Assembly: GCF_900963305.1 (NCBI RefSeq)
Contig: NC_042513.1
Coordinates: 14,725,001 to 14,789,000, forward strand
Length of the DNA stretch: 64,000 bases
DNA from: Echeneis naucrates
Taxonomy: Eukaryota > Chordata > Actinopteri > Carangiformes > Echeneidae
Direction: 5' to 3'
In this document: piece by piece, positions 48,135 to 61,100 of the stretch
How the letters are laid out: each line of letters opens with the position of its first letter
How positions within the stretch are numbered: the stretch's first letter is position 1
Program-made: the position numbers and the translations under genes
The notes under the pieces: model-generated
What the model was told of the DNA's origin: nothing
The model's input: the letters and a program-made list of their open reading frames with translations, nothing else
Database searches by the model: none

Positions 48135-48406
48135 ACCACAACGTAGTGGTTAGCGCCTGGGGCCTTTCTGTGCATGTTTGCATGTTCTCCCTGTGTCTAT
48201 GTGGGTTTCCTCCCACCGTCCAAAGAGATCATGTTTAGGTTAACTGGTGACTCTAAATTGTCCGTAGGTATGTCTCCGCGTGTTGGCCCTGCAATGGACT
48301 GGCGACCTGTTCAGGTCGTACCCCGCCCTCGCCCAGGGTGAGCTGGGATTGACTCCAGCATCCCCCGCAACCTGGAAACAGAAAAGCAGTAGAGGATGGA
48401 TGGATG
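48135..48406 (+). mobile_element. tRNA-derived SINE, nearly full length
   Basis: The best copy in the window. It has a tRNA-like A-box (tagtggttagcgcctgg), then 'tttgcatgttctccctgtg', 'tgggtttcctcccaccgtcc', 'ggtgactctaaattgtccgt', 'tgttggccctgcaatggact', 'gcgacctgttcaggtcgtac', 'agctgggattgactccagca', and a tail ending 'gaggatggatggatg'. The B-box part is partly missing. Confidence 0.8.
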
Positions 48407-48522
48407 TAAGACTGATTGGGTGGGTTTAGTTGTGAGATTTAGTTGAGGTGATGTTCCTTTGTCTGTGTGGATTTGTCAGAGATACAGGATTAGATTTGTG
48501 TGTCTTACAGTATCACTTGTTA

Positions 48523-48547
48523 GTTAGGGGTTAGGGTTAGGGTTAGG
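48523..48547. repeat. Short interstitial TTAGGG tract
   Basis: Three consecutive GGGTTA units, the vertebrate telomere motif, at an internal position. Too short to indicate a former chromosome end. Confidence 0.7.
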
Positions 48548-49626
48548 CCAGACTTTCCAAATGCTATCTGCCATTAGCCTCAGTGTTCATTCAACAAAAC
48601 ACACAAGGTTTAATCGTCAGTGACCCTAAGCCCTTCAACAATCAAAATTTATCCCAACTGGTTCATCAGGAAATATGTTCTGCTTGTGTGCAACACAAAG
48701 GAGTCAGCACATTCAGGGCTGCTTGTCTAACAAAAGGTACAAGAGCAGCAACTACACTCATTACTGTAATATGGCACGCTTACGTAATATGTCAGCATTT
48801 TTTATTTACCAAAATATTCATGAACACAAAGCTGCCAGTTTTTTAAAGACTTGAGCATCTGACTAATGAAGATGACTGACAAGATAATTAACGTTTAAGC
48901 TTGATTCTTGTAACAAAACAAACCAAGGGAATGTGGCAGAACTGCACGGGAAGCCGGGGGAACATATTTGACATGCTATAGTCACGGTGCTTTGTAGTAC
49001 AGACATGTAAAGAAGTGACACAGGCAATGCTACCCCATCAAATACATGTTTATCATTCAAAGTTTCGTTCTATTGCTCCATTAGTTTAACTCGCAATTTA
49101 TTTATTTTTGAATTTCAATATAAAATTTTAAGGCAAAGAGACAAGCGATCAACCGGTTCAAGTGTTTTGCAACTATAATAGAAAGAGGTTATCCAAACCA
49201 CCCAGGCCTTGTCACACTGAGATCAGAGGAATTACACAAAGCATTTCAAAAATGTAACTAGTCATTTGTGATTGATTACATAAAGGTTAGGTGTAAAACA
49301 TAGCAGCTAAAGCGACAATGAAATGGTATCTCTGTTTCAGGTTTGCTCTACTATATTCTGAAAAGTGACATATTCTGATTTGTGACTGAATGATTTCAAA
49401 ATCCACAGCGGGACAAGAGTTTCAAACAGATGTTCAGCGTGCTAGAAAGTCAGAAAAAAAAAGTTAAATAAATATCGTGAGATGCAATATGATCATATTA
49501 TAACAATATTTTATATAAAATAACAATAGGATGAAGAGCCATAACATTATGTCCACCACCCTAATAATGTGTATATCCCACCAAGTAACGCAAGACGATT
49601 TCATTTTACTGCAGCAGCTTTTGTCC

Positions 49627-49682
49627 AATATCCATCCATCCATCTTCATCCGCTTATCTGGGGTCAGGTCGCAGGGTGTCCA
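49627..49682 (-). mobile_element. SINE tail fragment
   Basis: Reversed tail 'atccatccatccatcttcat' followed by 'ccgcttatctggggtcagg', equivalent to 13,116-13,158. Confidence 0.65.
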
Positions 49683-50381
49683 ATAAGTGAATAAAAATAT
49701 ATCCAAAAATCAGCACTGATTGAATAGTACCTCCCAGTAGCTGTGGACCAAAACTCTTACTTTAGGTTCTTTTTCTGTTTTTGGTGCTTCCGTCAATGAA
49801 ACTAACAGTTTCACATTCCCTTAAACTGGCTTAACAAGTCCTCTCAAACTTAATAAATATAAACCACAAAATAATGATAATGATAAATAAAACAATTGTC
49901 TTTTAGCATAAATAATAAACGTGAACTGTAGCTTAAAATTTGGACAAAATAATGAAGGAAACAATGATGCCCAGGTAAAATAAAAAAAAAAGGTGTGCCT
50001 TTTAAAATAACTCATCACCTGTACAGTATTCTTTTGTTTCCCTGTCTGTACATTCTGTTATTGCACAAGAGCTTATAGTCGTAAATTTTTAAAGTGTTTG
50101 AACAATCACTCAGCAAGTGTACGCATATAACTTTTTCTTTGAAAATTCAATGGCCCTTACAGAGATATACAAACAACCACAGATAAATGCAAGTCATGAG
50201 TCAGCCAATACAGTTACTGCCACTATTCATACACACATGCACAACATTTGCCACGTTCAGAAGTTGTCACATATAAAAATGATTTAACAACTGTCCTTGT
50301 TTTATTTTCCTCTAAAAAATAATGAATCGTGAACTGTTGCCAGAAAAACAAAAAAAATACTGCGGCTTTACATATCTCAAA

Positions 50382-50692
50382 CATTCATTCATTGATCTTC
50401 TACCTTATCCGTTTCCGGGTCTCAGCCAATCCCAGCTCACACTGGGTGAGGGCGGGGGGGTACACCCTGGACAGGTAGGCAGTCCATCACAGGGCCAACA
50501 CACAGAGACAGACAGAGAGCAACAACCACTCACACTCAGAGCTACAGATAATTTAGAGTCACCAGTTAACCCAAACATGTTGTCTTTGTATGGTGGGAGG
50601 AAACCGGAGTACCCAGAGGAAACCCACCTGGGCACGGGGAGAACATGCAAACTCCACACAGAAAGGCTCCAGGCCGAGAACCGAGCCCACAA
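50382..50692 (-). mobile_element. tRNA-derived SINE
   Basis: Reverse-oriented copy with the full middle body, including 'agtcaccagttaacccaaac', a 'gtgggaggaaaccggagtac' segment and the 'gaacatgcaaactccacaca' segment. The frames of 140 codons (+) and 95 codons (-) across it are SINE sequence, not genes. Confidence 0.8.
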
Positions 50693-51513
50693 TCTTTTTT
50701 TAGTGCGGAAAAAACAAACCCAGTTTCATTTATTCTTCAGGTGAAAAAGGGAAAAAAATTGCCCATCAACTTCTGACCTTAAGTGATCCAATTCGCTTCC
50801 CAACAGACCTCCTTGGAAAGCCTGTTGTGTTCCTCATCAATAGCCGCAGCTTTGTTTCTGACTCATCAAATTAAACAGCAGCCAACAAGGATCAAAAACA
50901 ATGTGTACTGACTACCCAGAGCAGAATACAATGTAAGAGACTACTTACAATACTGGGGAGTGGCTATGTTCAATTTGTACAATGTATTAATTTGACAAGT
51001 GGTGCAACATCAAATTAATAATTAGTATGATTGTAGATCTGTAAGGAATGTTTTCTTTGTAATTTCCATGGCGTCAAATTTGACCTTGACACGAATGATG
51101 CAATACAGCTAAAAGGCTGATTCATGTTAGAGACACATTTTGTTACATGGTTGATGGCATGGTTAAATTTTGCTGATCAGTGGTCAGTGTGATCTCATGT
51201 TCTCCTGAGTGCAATGTACGTATTTGTGTGGGGAATTACTAAAGTAAACCTACTTCACTTGGCTCTAATGTATTTATATTATTATTTGTCAATATGTTTA
51301 TGAAAAAAAAGAAAAAAAAATACAACAACGAAAAACTAATAGTTCAGTTGCAAAATAAGCTAATACTGCTCATAGTTGGAAGAACTTATGAATGTTGAAA
51401 GAGTTTCCATATTTTTCTGTAATTTCTTCGACACACACACCTACTTCCGTAAACACACGCATACGCACGTACACGCGCACGGTCGGCAGAGGCAGATGAC
51501 TGATCAGGTGACG

Positions 51514-51523
51514 GTCACGTGCC
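51514..51523 (+). promoter_or_regulatory. CLEAR-like (TFEB/E-box) element upstream of atp6v0d1
   Basis: Reads GTCACGTGCC, 8 of 10 positions of the CLEAR consensus GTCACGTGAC with the full CACGTG core, 67 bp before the start codon. CLEAR elements bind TFEB/TFE3 and coordinate lysosomal and V-ATPase genes. A second, weaker E-box (CAGGTG) lies just upstream at 51,505-51,510. The function is inferred from position and motif. Confidence 0.55.
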
Positions 51524-51587
51524 GCAGTCAGCTGATGCTAATGCTAACCGGACACACGGACAGAGACGGAGCCGACGGCCAGACAGG

Positions 51588-54500
51588 ATGCCTTTTTCCG
51601 AGCTGTATTTTAACGTCGACAACGGCTACCTGGAGGGGCTGGTCAGGGGCTTTAAGGCTGGAATACTGTCCCAGGCGGATTATCTAAACCTGGTCCAGTG
51701 TGAGACCCTGGAAGGTGAGTCGAGACAGATGGTAGCTAAAGGCTTAAAGCTAACTAGGTAGCTAGCTAGCTTGTTAGCTGTCAGTTCCTTAACTATAGCA
51801 AGCTGTTAGCTCAGTTAAATGTCAGCGATAGTGTCGCTTATAATCGTATTATACAACTATACTATATTGTCGACCTGCAGTATTACTTATTAGGCCTTGC
51901 AACAATTTCTTCGGATTTGAGGAAAAGTGTCATCAGTATATTTTTTTTCTCAGCATCTTACCTAGCTAGCATTACGCTTCCTGAAGCTAAGTCAGATTTG
52001 TGAGGTGATGTGAAGTTTATTGGTCAATAAGGGATTTTTACAGGAAATGAAACTGTTTAGCTGAAATTGGGCTAAAAGCTGTATTTCAGGAGTATTTTAG
52101 TCTGTGGATAATTATACAGCTGTATCTCACAATACTTTGAAATTTGTTTATCTTTTCCAATAATCTCTACAGCATCTGTGCTGAAGAGTGAAACGACTTT
52201 AATATCAAGTGTTAGCATTTTTGTGAAAAGATTCCCATGGGAGGCCTTCAATGTCACACAACAATAATACAACTGAAAAATATAGACGAAAAATTGACTG
52301 CAGTTGTTATTGCACCTCAAACAATAACAACATCCAAACAAATCCAATTCAATATATTAGATACTTCAATCAATATATAACTAGCGATTTTCCACCAGTA
52401 GTTGTAAATTTCACTACTGCATTATTATATGGGAATATACACTTTGCCAACGCGGTGACTCTCACTTTTACGCAGAGGTTGATCTGATTTTGTTAATACC
52501 CCTTGACATAAAAGCAGAACAGCATTTCATGCATTTGTTTGTTAAGTCAACACCACATATCAACCAACACAGTCTTTTAAAATTCAGTAATTTTTCTATC
52601 CAATCATCTCCCCTGCAGATCTGAAGCTCCACCTGCAGAGCACAGACTATGGCAGCTTCCTGGCAAATGAGGCGTCTCCTCTCACCGTGTCTGTTATTGA
52701 TGACAAGCTGAAGGAGAAAATGGTGGTGGAGTTTCGCCACATGAGGAACCAGTCATATGAGCCACTGGCCAGCTTCATGGACTTCATCACGTAAGTCTGT
52801 AAAATATTCAAACCAGCAGGTGTAATGCAGTGGAAATATTATTTTCGATCATCATCCACAATGTGAATTATTAAGGGATGTCACACAGGAAGGACTGCAA
52901 GATCTTTAAAACAAGCAAATAATAAAGAAACCCGACTACACATTTAGATTAAATTAGATTGTTCCTGCCATTCCTTAAAAAAAATGTATAATATAGCAAG
53001 TTAAATATTTCGAGGGATCAATTAGACTTGAGAGCCACGATATTAATGCAGTCTACATGTAATTTACCATGTGCAATTTCTCTTACCCACCACTGTTGGT
53101 GGCAAAGCAGAACTACAAGTTTTCAGAGGTTGCCTATCTGTATTTGTATATGTATATATATGCGTGCGCGTGCACACACACACACACACACACGCTCTGG
53201 ACAGGTCACCAGTCAATCACAAAGATTACATATAGCGGGGAGGAAGCTGGAATCCTTGGAGGGAACATGTGGGGGCATAAAGCCCTAGCCCCAGGGGTTG
53301 GAACTAGAGCTTCCTTCCTGTGAGGTGACAAAATCTTAGGTTTTCCTGTCATAGGAAGTACACCATACACACATGCTGTGGGAGCTGCAAAATCCTAAAA
53401 AAAAAACTGACTTGACTGACTGACCACTGTCTTCCTCCATTATTTCCTTATTTGTCAACACTTTAATAGAGCTTCAGTGTAGTAGGATATCTTGTGATCT
53501 TGTGTATCTCCACTGGTCCCTCCTCTGTGCAATTTCAGGTATAGTTACATGATCGACAACGTCATCCTGCTGATCACAGGCACCCTGCACCAGCGTGCCA
53601 TCTCTGAGCTGGTGCCAAAGTGTCATCCACTGGGCAGCTTCGAGCAGATGGAGGCAGTAAATATCGCCCAGACCCCTGCAGAATTATACAATGCAATCTT
53701 GGTAGACACACCACTGGGTAAGTGCCCAAATATGTAAACCTGAATTCTAAATCAAAACTGAAAAGTAATTTCTTGTGATGAACAACAGATGGTGCAATAG
53801 ACCAAATAAATTATCATTAAGTTCCATTGTCTTCTCAGCTGCCTTCTTCCAAGACTGTATATCTGAGCAGGATTTGGATGAGATGAACATTGAAATCATC
53901 CGTAACACACTTTACAAGGTAAAGTATACAAGTATTTTTAGGGGGCTGTACTGAATAAAGGACTGCATGAACTAAAATAATGTAGAACTGAAACTGAAGC
54001 AGACAAAGAAATTTCTACTTTAATGCCATGAAATAAGATATTATTACGTTGTCAGAATGTATACAGTAAGATTTAGATCTATATTTAAGTTGATATGTAG
54101 TGACATTTAAAAGCATTTCTTTATAAAAATATCCTGATTTTGTGCTTGTGTTTATTTTAATTTGTGATATAAGGTGAAATATACAAAACAAAAATAGTGT
54201 TACTAGTATAATGTATCCACTATTCCCTAAAAGGAAATTTATGGTATGACATCTTAGGCTTATCTGGAAGCTTTCTATAAGTTCTGTTCCAACCTTGGAG
54301 GAACCACAGCAGACACCATGTGTCCTATTCTGGAGGTAAGTCTGTTTTGATTTTGCAGGTAAACACAATCATACATGTGCACGTCTGATTTGTAGTTTTT
54401 GGTACATAAACATAGCAGCGTAAAAGAAATAGGCATAGTTGATTGATTTCAATGTGTAGAAATGAGCTTAAAATTGTGCATGTTAAAGTGGCAGCTCTGT

Positions 54501-56773
54501 GGCAGCATTACTCCTGGACTGATGCTTCTGTCTCTGTTGCAGTTTGAGGCCGACAGGAGAGCCTTCATTATCACCATCAACTCCTTTGGCACAGAACTGT
54601 CCAAGGAGGATCGTGCAAAGCTGTTCCCCCACTGTGGCAAGCTTTACCCAGAAGGTCTTGCTCAGCTGGCCCGGGCAGATGACTACGAGCAGGTCAAGGC
54701 TGTTGCTGACTTCTATCCTGTAAGTCCAAACGTCTGAAGACACTAAATCAGCGGTTAAACAGTAAAGACATGTTAACATTAAGTTATGGCTTATGCAGTC
54801 TCTGTGATTTTTATCCAGGAAAGGCCAATCTGGCCAAGTGTCTGTAGAAAGTCTGTAGTAGGGATGCACCGAAAATTTGTCCAAAAGCCGAAAAGAATGC
54901 AACACAGAAAAGGAAACTGACACCGAGCACACCCACTCCGTCTGTGGCGGATGTTTTTGAAAAGGCAAGAAAGTTTTCCAGTGATTCTGCCAAGGCAAAG
55001 GGCATAACACAAAAAATATGGAATTCATTGCCTTTGTTGATCAGCCGTTCTCTGTCGCGGAAGATGTGGGATTTCGTAGGCTGATAGATCACACTGAGCC
55101 CCGTTATGCTATGCCAAGCAGACGACATTTCTCAGACGTGTGCTACCTGAGCTGTTTAATGTTGTTGCAACTCACATCCATGAGCTTCTAGCATCAGATA
55201 TTACAGCTATCAGTTTTACAGGCCAGTCAGTTATAAGCCTGTACATCATTATTTAATGTGCACATGAGTGGGGTCAAGTGAAACATTTTATTTAGAATTT
55301 TAATTTATATTGTGCATTGTTGTAATGTCAGTGCTAAACAAAGATTTTCCTACTTTTGTAATAGATTTTTTGCAGTGCCTTGATTTTAGTGAAGTTGGTA
55401 CAGATCGTAGCCATAAATGCTATGGTTCTAATAATTCACATAATCGTTTCTTTCTGTGTTTTCAGTTTCGGCCAAGAATTTTCATTTCAGTGCATTCCTA
55501 ATCAATAGGGTTTTCATTTAAGTTTTAAGTTGCTGTTTTACTGAGTTTAGTGTGTAGTTAATCATTCCAGCTAACAGCCTTTATTTATGTCTGCTTACTG
55601 CTGTCATCAGGAGTACAAGCTGCTGTTTGAAGGCGCTGGCAGCAACCCAGGAGATAAAACACTGGAGGATCGTTTCTTTGAGCACGAGGTGATGCACATC
55701 TTCAGACAAACATTATACAAACAAGCTGAGAATGTTTTCTGACTGAAGGTTTAATATTGCAGATTTAACTTGTTTGTGTTGCCTCTTAGAGTTGCAGGGG
55801 ATATTGTTTAAAGGGCCATGAATTAGAGTGTGGAAGTTAGGTCATTTAACACTGGTCACTGGATCAGGTCTGTTTCTTTCTCAGAAATTGTCGAGACTTT
55901 CTCTTTGAAATAGACCCAATAATTCCCACCAAAAACAGCAGGGGGGAGTGGATAGCCAGTAGCAGTTTTTTATAGATTTTTTTTTTTTTCATTAAACAGC
56001 ATACATTAGTTTACATCTTATAATGGTTATAGAATACAGAAACATAATGTCGCTGCAACTTTCACATGCAGGTATGAAAAATCCCACATCCTCTTATCCC
56101 TCCCCCACCCATTACACACCCCAACCCACCTGCAATCCCCACTTGTCCCTTAAAGTCCAGATCTTCACAAGAATGATTGTCCATTGAGGTCAATGACTAA
56201 CCCAGGATTACAGGGAAAAGTCAAATATAATATAGTACAGCAGAATAAGTGAATAAATATCATGGAAGGAAGGAAGGAGGAGCAGTTTTTATTATAGTAA
56301 ATGGATTGTTAATTATGATAAATTTAGCAGCCAGTTTTGAGCAGGATCAGGGGGATGGTTGCACGTCTAGACAACAGTTCTGGAGGTGGAGGGATCGAAG
56401 CCAGTTTAAACAAACCAAAAGGAAAATCTGTTGTCTGTACACCTCATTGAGATTTGACACTGTGTGTGTACATAGCAGTTGGTGGGTGCAGGTTCATTGG
56501 CAGATAATTGTATTTGCGATAAATGTGCAGCCCTATGCATTAATAATGTGTCTTTTCAATGTAGTCTTTGTGGTGTTTGTAAACCAACACTACTTTCTCT
56601 CTATATTTTAGGTGAAGTTGAACAAGCTGGCCTTCCTCAACCAGTTCCACTTCAGTGTTTTCTACGCTTATGTCAAACTGAAGGAGCAGGAGTGCAGGAA
56701 CATTGTCTGGATCGCCGAGTGCATTGCCCAGCGGCACCGCGCCAAAATTGACAACTACATTCCTATCTTTTAA
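51588..56773 (+). CDS. atp6v0d1: V-type proton ATPase subunit d1
   Basis: Subunit d of the membrane Vo sector of the vacuolar H+-ATPase. It caps the c-ring and couples it to the central stalk during acidification of lysosomes and endosomes. Coding exons: 51588-51714, 52619-52790, 53539-53717, 53839-53918, 54258-54335, 54543-54719, 55611-55688, 56612-56773. All are GT-AG and in phase, giving 350 aa, one less than the mammalian protein because the N-terminus reads [10 protein letters not shown] instead of MSFFPELYFNV. The protein is otherwise nearly collinear with mammalian d1: [64 protein letters not shown] and the C-terminus [13 protein letters not shown]. The match favours d1 over the tissue-restricted d2. 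Intron 6 holds a hAT fragment and intron 2 a CA-rich SINE remnant. It is the left member of a run of + strand genes, followed about 1.4 kb later by foxr1. Confidence 0.97.
53165..53310. repeat. CA microsatellite and degraded SINE in intron 2 of atp6v0d1
   Basis: A TA/TG/CA tract (to about 53,191), then 'ctctggacaggtcaccagtc' and 'ggaggaagctggaatccttg', resembling a decayed reverse-oriented SINE. Confidence 0.55.
54859..55503 (+). mobile_element. hAT transposon fragment in intron 6 of atp6v0d1
   Basis: Left end TAGGGATGCACCGAAAATTTG and right end (reverse complement) TAGGAATGCACTGAAATGAAA form imperfect terminal inverted repeats of the 'TAGGGATGCACCGA' hAT type. Inside, 55,018-55,160 reads [19 protein letters not shown] then [19 protein letters not shown], a well-known segment of hAT/ZBED-like transposases. 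Most of the transposase, including the catalytic core and dimerisation domain, is missing, so this is an internally deleted copy. A target duplication is not obvious. Confidence 0.75.
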
Positions 56774-57739
56774 GCCTACTCTTACTGTCTCACATCTCTC
56801 TCCTCTTCTACCCATCATCATTTCTTTCCGTCTTATGTCTCAAGTCACGGCTAAGTGTGAAAGGTTCTTGGTGGTTTGATGTGAAATTTTCTCCGTTCTT
56901 CACTCGTAGCTGTAAATTTGTTTTAGACACCTGCATTTGTTGCTGTACAACAACAAATGCAAGTCTGGCTTATTGTGACTTAAAAGGTAAAACAAATTAT
57001 CAACTGAAGCAATGTTAAGTTGACAGGAATCATGTGAGCTGCGTCCAGAAGAGGTGGGTGGGTAAAGGACACATCTTATTTGACTTTCAAACACTTACCT
57101 CTGACTGTCTAAACTTTATGAAGCTATGTGTTTGTTTTGGGTGGCACGTCTTGGCCACCAGACACAACCATTGCTAAAATAAACGAGAGTAAAAATTTGC
57201 ATTTACTAAATTATCTTCAACCACCTGTTGAAGATCATCTGGATGTTCAGGCACAATGAATAGCTGAACTGTCTTCCCTAGTGAACTTTAGGTTTTAGAA
57301 TAATTGTCTACAACCTCATATCAATGCTTAAATACAAACATTCCTGCTACAGTATCAAGTTCTATATGACCTGTATTTCATTTTAGTTCTTGGTTTTTTC
57401 AGCATGTCCGGTCATTGTGGATATCCCCTAAACCTAACAAGAGAAATCTGTGAGCCCCATCTGATTTTCTGTCTTAGCTAATTGTCGTTGGATATTAAAA
57501 GGACAAAGAGCTGAACAGGAGCACTAAAGTCTTCACTGTCCCTGTTCTTGTGCGAAGTTTCTGTAAATGAACGTGAGGATAAATGTCAAGTATATGGCAG
57601 ATGTAATGTTAATGATAAAAAGGTATATACATATTTAAAGATGACTATATGATTTTTGATTTCTCATATTGTAAAGACTGATTTATTTCTGTTTTTGTCT
57701 GTTTCTTACTTGTGAAATGTGTATTGTGAATGTGATTAA

Positions 57740-57749
57740 AATAAATAAA
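57740..57749 (+). terminator. Poly(A) signals of atp6v0d1
   Basis: Overlapping AATAAATAAA about 970 bp after the stop. An earlier AATAAA at 57,178 could give a shorter 3' UTR. Confidence 0.6.
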
Positions 57750-57860
57750 CAGACTCAACTGCACTAATAGATGTATAGAGAAATGTAAAAGACTCAAAAG
57801 GATTTAAATAGGAATTCATTCTACTGGAAAGTATATTTAAAGAAGGAAAAGAAATAGAGC

Positions 57861-57965
57861 CCATAAACTCATTAGGAAAATGTCTACTGAGCTAATAAAT
57901 TGAAGAAGTAGGGTCATTTTCCTATAGACTTTAAAATATAATCCTGCTTCTTCTTAACCTTTTGT
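57861..57965. repeat. Dispersed MITE-like repeat upstream of foxr1
   Basis: Diverged relative of the element at 9,960-10,140: shared 'actgagctaataaattg' and 'catagactt' segments. Partial copy. Confidence 0.4.
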
Positions 57966-58186
57966 TTTCATCCAGTCTGGTTGCACAGTAGAACAGGTAG
58001 AAGTGTAATCATCGTTTAAAGACTTTGTTTCTTCAGTAGTCAAGGAGTATCAGTGTCACCATAGTTTTCTGGATTTGTGGCGTCTCAGTTAGCAGATGTG
58101 GGATTCTGACAGGTTTCTGTGTTTTAGGCTCAACGTAAGTTTCAGTCCCTTCAACTTCTTTATAATTGTTTTTATATTGTTGTTTA

Positions 58187-61100
58187 ATGGATAAACAAGT
58201 ATTCAAAAGTAGTAACTCCAGGATAAGTGAATCACCGCAGGCTGGACTCACTTCAGGTCTGATTAAGTCTAATCAGGCTGTTGAGCTCCAGCTGCTACAG
58301 AAGTGGACTGGAGGAAACCTGCAGATCTTCACAAAGCTGCTGTCGATCTGGGAGGGACGGACTCATGAAACACATCCAGACATGACCTTCCAGCTGAAAA
58401 CCTCAGCTCAGCTCTTTGACCTGCACTGCACTGTAGGCCTAACAGACTGGGACATGGACAAGGAGCTGAAGCTGGCAACAACCACTGACCAGTTTTACCA
58501 CGGTGACCATCTTGTTGGTTTGTTTGTTTGTTTGTTTTTTTTTTAAACACCGGGTGATCCAAAATCTGCATTATACACATTCGATTTTACAGAAGTCCAA
58601 AATGTGCTGCTTGACATTGCGTGATGTTTATATTTCTCTGTCTGTATCTGGTTGCAGATGACAAGCTGAACGATCAGTATGTGGTCCAGAGGCCTCCTGC
58701 AAGAGCCTCAAGAAGAAAAGACGAATTCACTTTCTATGATAAAACCTCAGGTGAGCTGAGGGAAGGACTCCCAAGTTTTTCAGTGAAGTGAAAGTGAGCT
58801 TTTCACTTCATTCTTCTCTCTGTGGTTCAATCTGCTGAAGCTGCATCAGCCTCTTGTCAATTGAAATCCTTTTAGTGCATAATGAACTTCGTGGCTTTGG
58901 GTTTAAAACTTTTTTTTTTTTTTGAGTGTAACCAGTCGAACATGGGATGCTGCAACCTGTGGTTGTGTTTTTGTCTGCAGTGAAAATGTGAAGGTGTCAA
59001 GGTGGTGTGTATATTTATGTTAGTCCCAGTTTCTGGAATTTAGGTTGGATGGAGGGAACACTAAAGTATCTCAAAATCTGCTTTGCAATAAGAAAAATAA
59101 AATGATGACATTGCAATATAAAAAAATGGGAAGAAGAGGCCAATGTAGATCGGTGTAGAAATATAGAAAACTATCTTCTTTTGTATGTATTTAAAAGCCT
59201 GATAATAGAAGACCTAGGAGGTTGAGAGATTACAAAGCAGCTGAATTTCCAGTCCCAAATCATTTTTTACAGATAAAAGACAAACATTGATATCTACTCA
59301 GAATGATCATGGAGCCTGCGTGAAATAGTTTTTGCTGTTGGAGTTCACCATAATTTGTGCTGACTGAACCTTGTTGCACGTCAGATGTGTGCCTTGTTCT
59401 GTGTGTCAGACACCTTCGTGAAGCCAAACCTGTGGCTGATGGTGAATCCTAACATCGTCTGCCCAATCCAGTACGGAGCAAACCCCGCAGATCTGCAGGG
59501 TCTCTGTGAACCTGCTGAAGACATCCAAACAACCCTGCCGACGCCAGCGGAGCTCCACGTTGATGACCCTCTCCAGGAGGGACTTCACCACCTGGAGAAC
59601 ATGGTGACGTATACGTTCAAATACATGGTGTCGACTGTGTAACCAGCCTTGATGTGCTGTCTGAAAGATTTTTATTTATTTATTTTTATAAATCTACAGT
59701 GGTTCATATTTATTTAAATCTAAGCTTGGTTAGTTTTGCATGGAAATGTTTATTAAATTGAAGTTTAGTGATATCTCCTAATGACTAATAATTAATCAAT
59801 ATTTGGGTGATGGTCTCATTTAGAGGAAAATAGACCCTAAAGTGGGGAGAAGCCAGAGCTACCCCTCGCTGTAAAATGGCAGCTGACAAACCTCTTGGTT
59901 ATGAATTGATGGGGTTGATACTTGCCCCACTTTCTTGTCCTTTTGTTGACACTTACAGCCCACTGGTGGGCTGAAAGTGGAAATACAGAGGGTAATTATA
60001 TGGATGGATGCATGGATTGAGCCTGAATGTTTTCTTTTTACTTGACTGTTAGACCAAGAATAAAGATGTGTCATGTAGCACGGCGAGGAACAGCCGCAAA
60101 GGGAGGAAAACCAAAACCAGGGTGAGGCGGGGGGGGTTTGATTTAAAGATCCTATATACGTTTAAGCTAAAGTGAGGCAACTATATGGATTTCTTTGAGC
60201 TTTTCTGGAAATGCCCTCCCTCCAGGACAATAAGGCCCTGAAGCCAGGATGCTGGCCTCGTCCGCCAGTGAATTACTGCATCCTCATAGCCTTGGCGCTT
60301 AAGAGCAGCCATGTTGGGAGCCTTAAAGTCCAACAAATTTACAACTTCATCAGGTTGGTTTGTTAAACATCTTCAACAGTTTTATGTGATGGTCATTGCT
60401 CCAATCCCAAGAGATTATGCACATGTCAGTTGAATAATTTGACAGCATTCAAGAGGGTCTGTACGTCAATTTCAATGGTATAGATGGATTGGATCAAAAA
60501 GTTGCACCGTGACCTTTTGAATTTTGGAGGTTTTAACTCATATTTCCCAGAGAGCACTTCCCCTTCTTTCAGACGGCCCCGGATGGCTGGAAAAACACCA
60601 TCCGACACAACCTGTGCTTCAACACCAGCTTCCGCAAAACCTGCAGCCAGCTGGGCAGGGATGGGAAGAGGAAGTCGTGTTTCTGGCACCTAACTCTAGA
60701 TGGCCAACGTCGACTAGATGATGAGATCCACACATTGATAGGAGAATCCCTGAGGCGGCTGGAGAGGAGCATGGCCTATCCAGGTGCAGTGAGCTGAAAC
60801 GTGAATCTGAGGGCGCTGACTCAGTTAAGTGTCGTCTTAGCTAACCGTTAGTGAACAAATTGCTGCAGGATACTGTGATACCTGCTGGGGTTCATAAAAA
60901 TGCAGATTTGAGCCCACTGGCAACCCACTATTATGTCAGTTTGTGAGCTCCTGTTCTGATTGTCATACACTTCGCAGTGTGCGGCACGTGTGCTGGCCCT
61001 ATGAGCGACTGAGAACATAAATGTGTTACTGTGGTGGTAAATCAAATGAGAAGTAGAAACATTTTCACACAGATTTCTTAACAATCACATCAATTTTCAG

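Larger units (their letters stand above)
45920..51400. other. Non-coding interval between the astacin cluster and atp6v0d1
   Basis: No exon could be supported. It contains several SINE copies listed separately, a short stretch of imperfect 10-bp repeats ('gacccagccgacccagcc') at 47,708-47,742, and AT-rich sequence. The region 47,580-47,990 has uneven composition and may be an old repeat, but it was not identified. Confidence 0.5.

Noticed and set aside
48523-48547. Telomere-like repeat as evidence of a chromosome fusion
   Set aside because: Only three units, with no extended degenerate array around them.
50322-50744. 140-codon plus-strand open frame
   Set aside because: It is almost wholly a reversed SINE copy.
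54483-55028. 181-codon minus-strand open frame
   Set aside because: It is the antisense of atp6v0d1 exon 6 plus intron and hAT sequence, with no protein resemblance.
58166-58186. Upstream TTG start for foxr1 (seven extra codons)
   Set aside because: A normal ATG follows in frame at 58,187; vertebrate genes very rarely start at TTG.
60784-60798. foxr1 ending as GAVS-stop by reading through the exon 6 donor
   Set aside because: The spliced end resembles the known FOXR1 tail and has a poly(A) signal. The read-through form remains possible as a variant.
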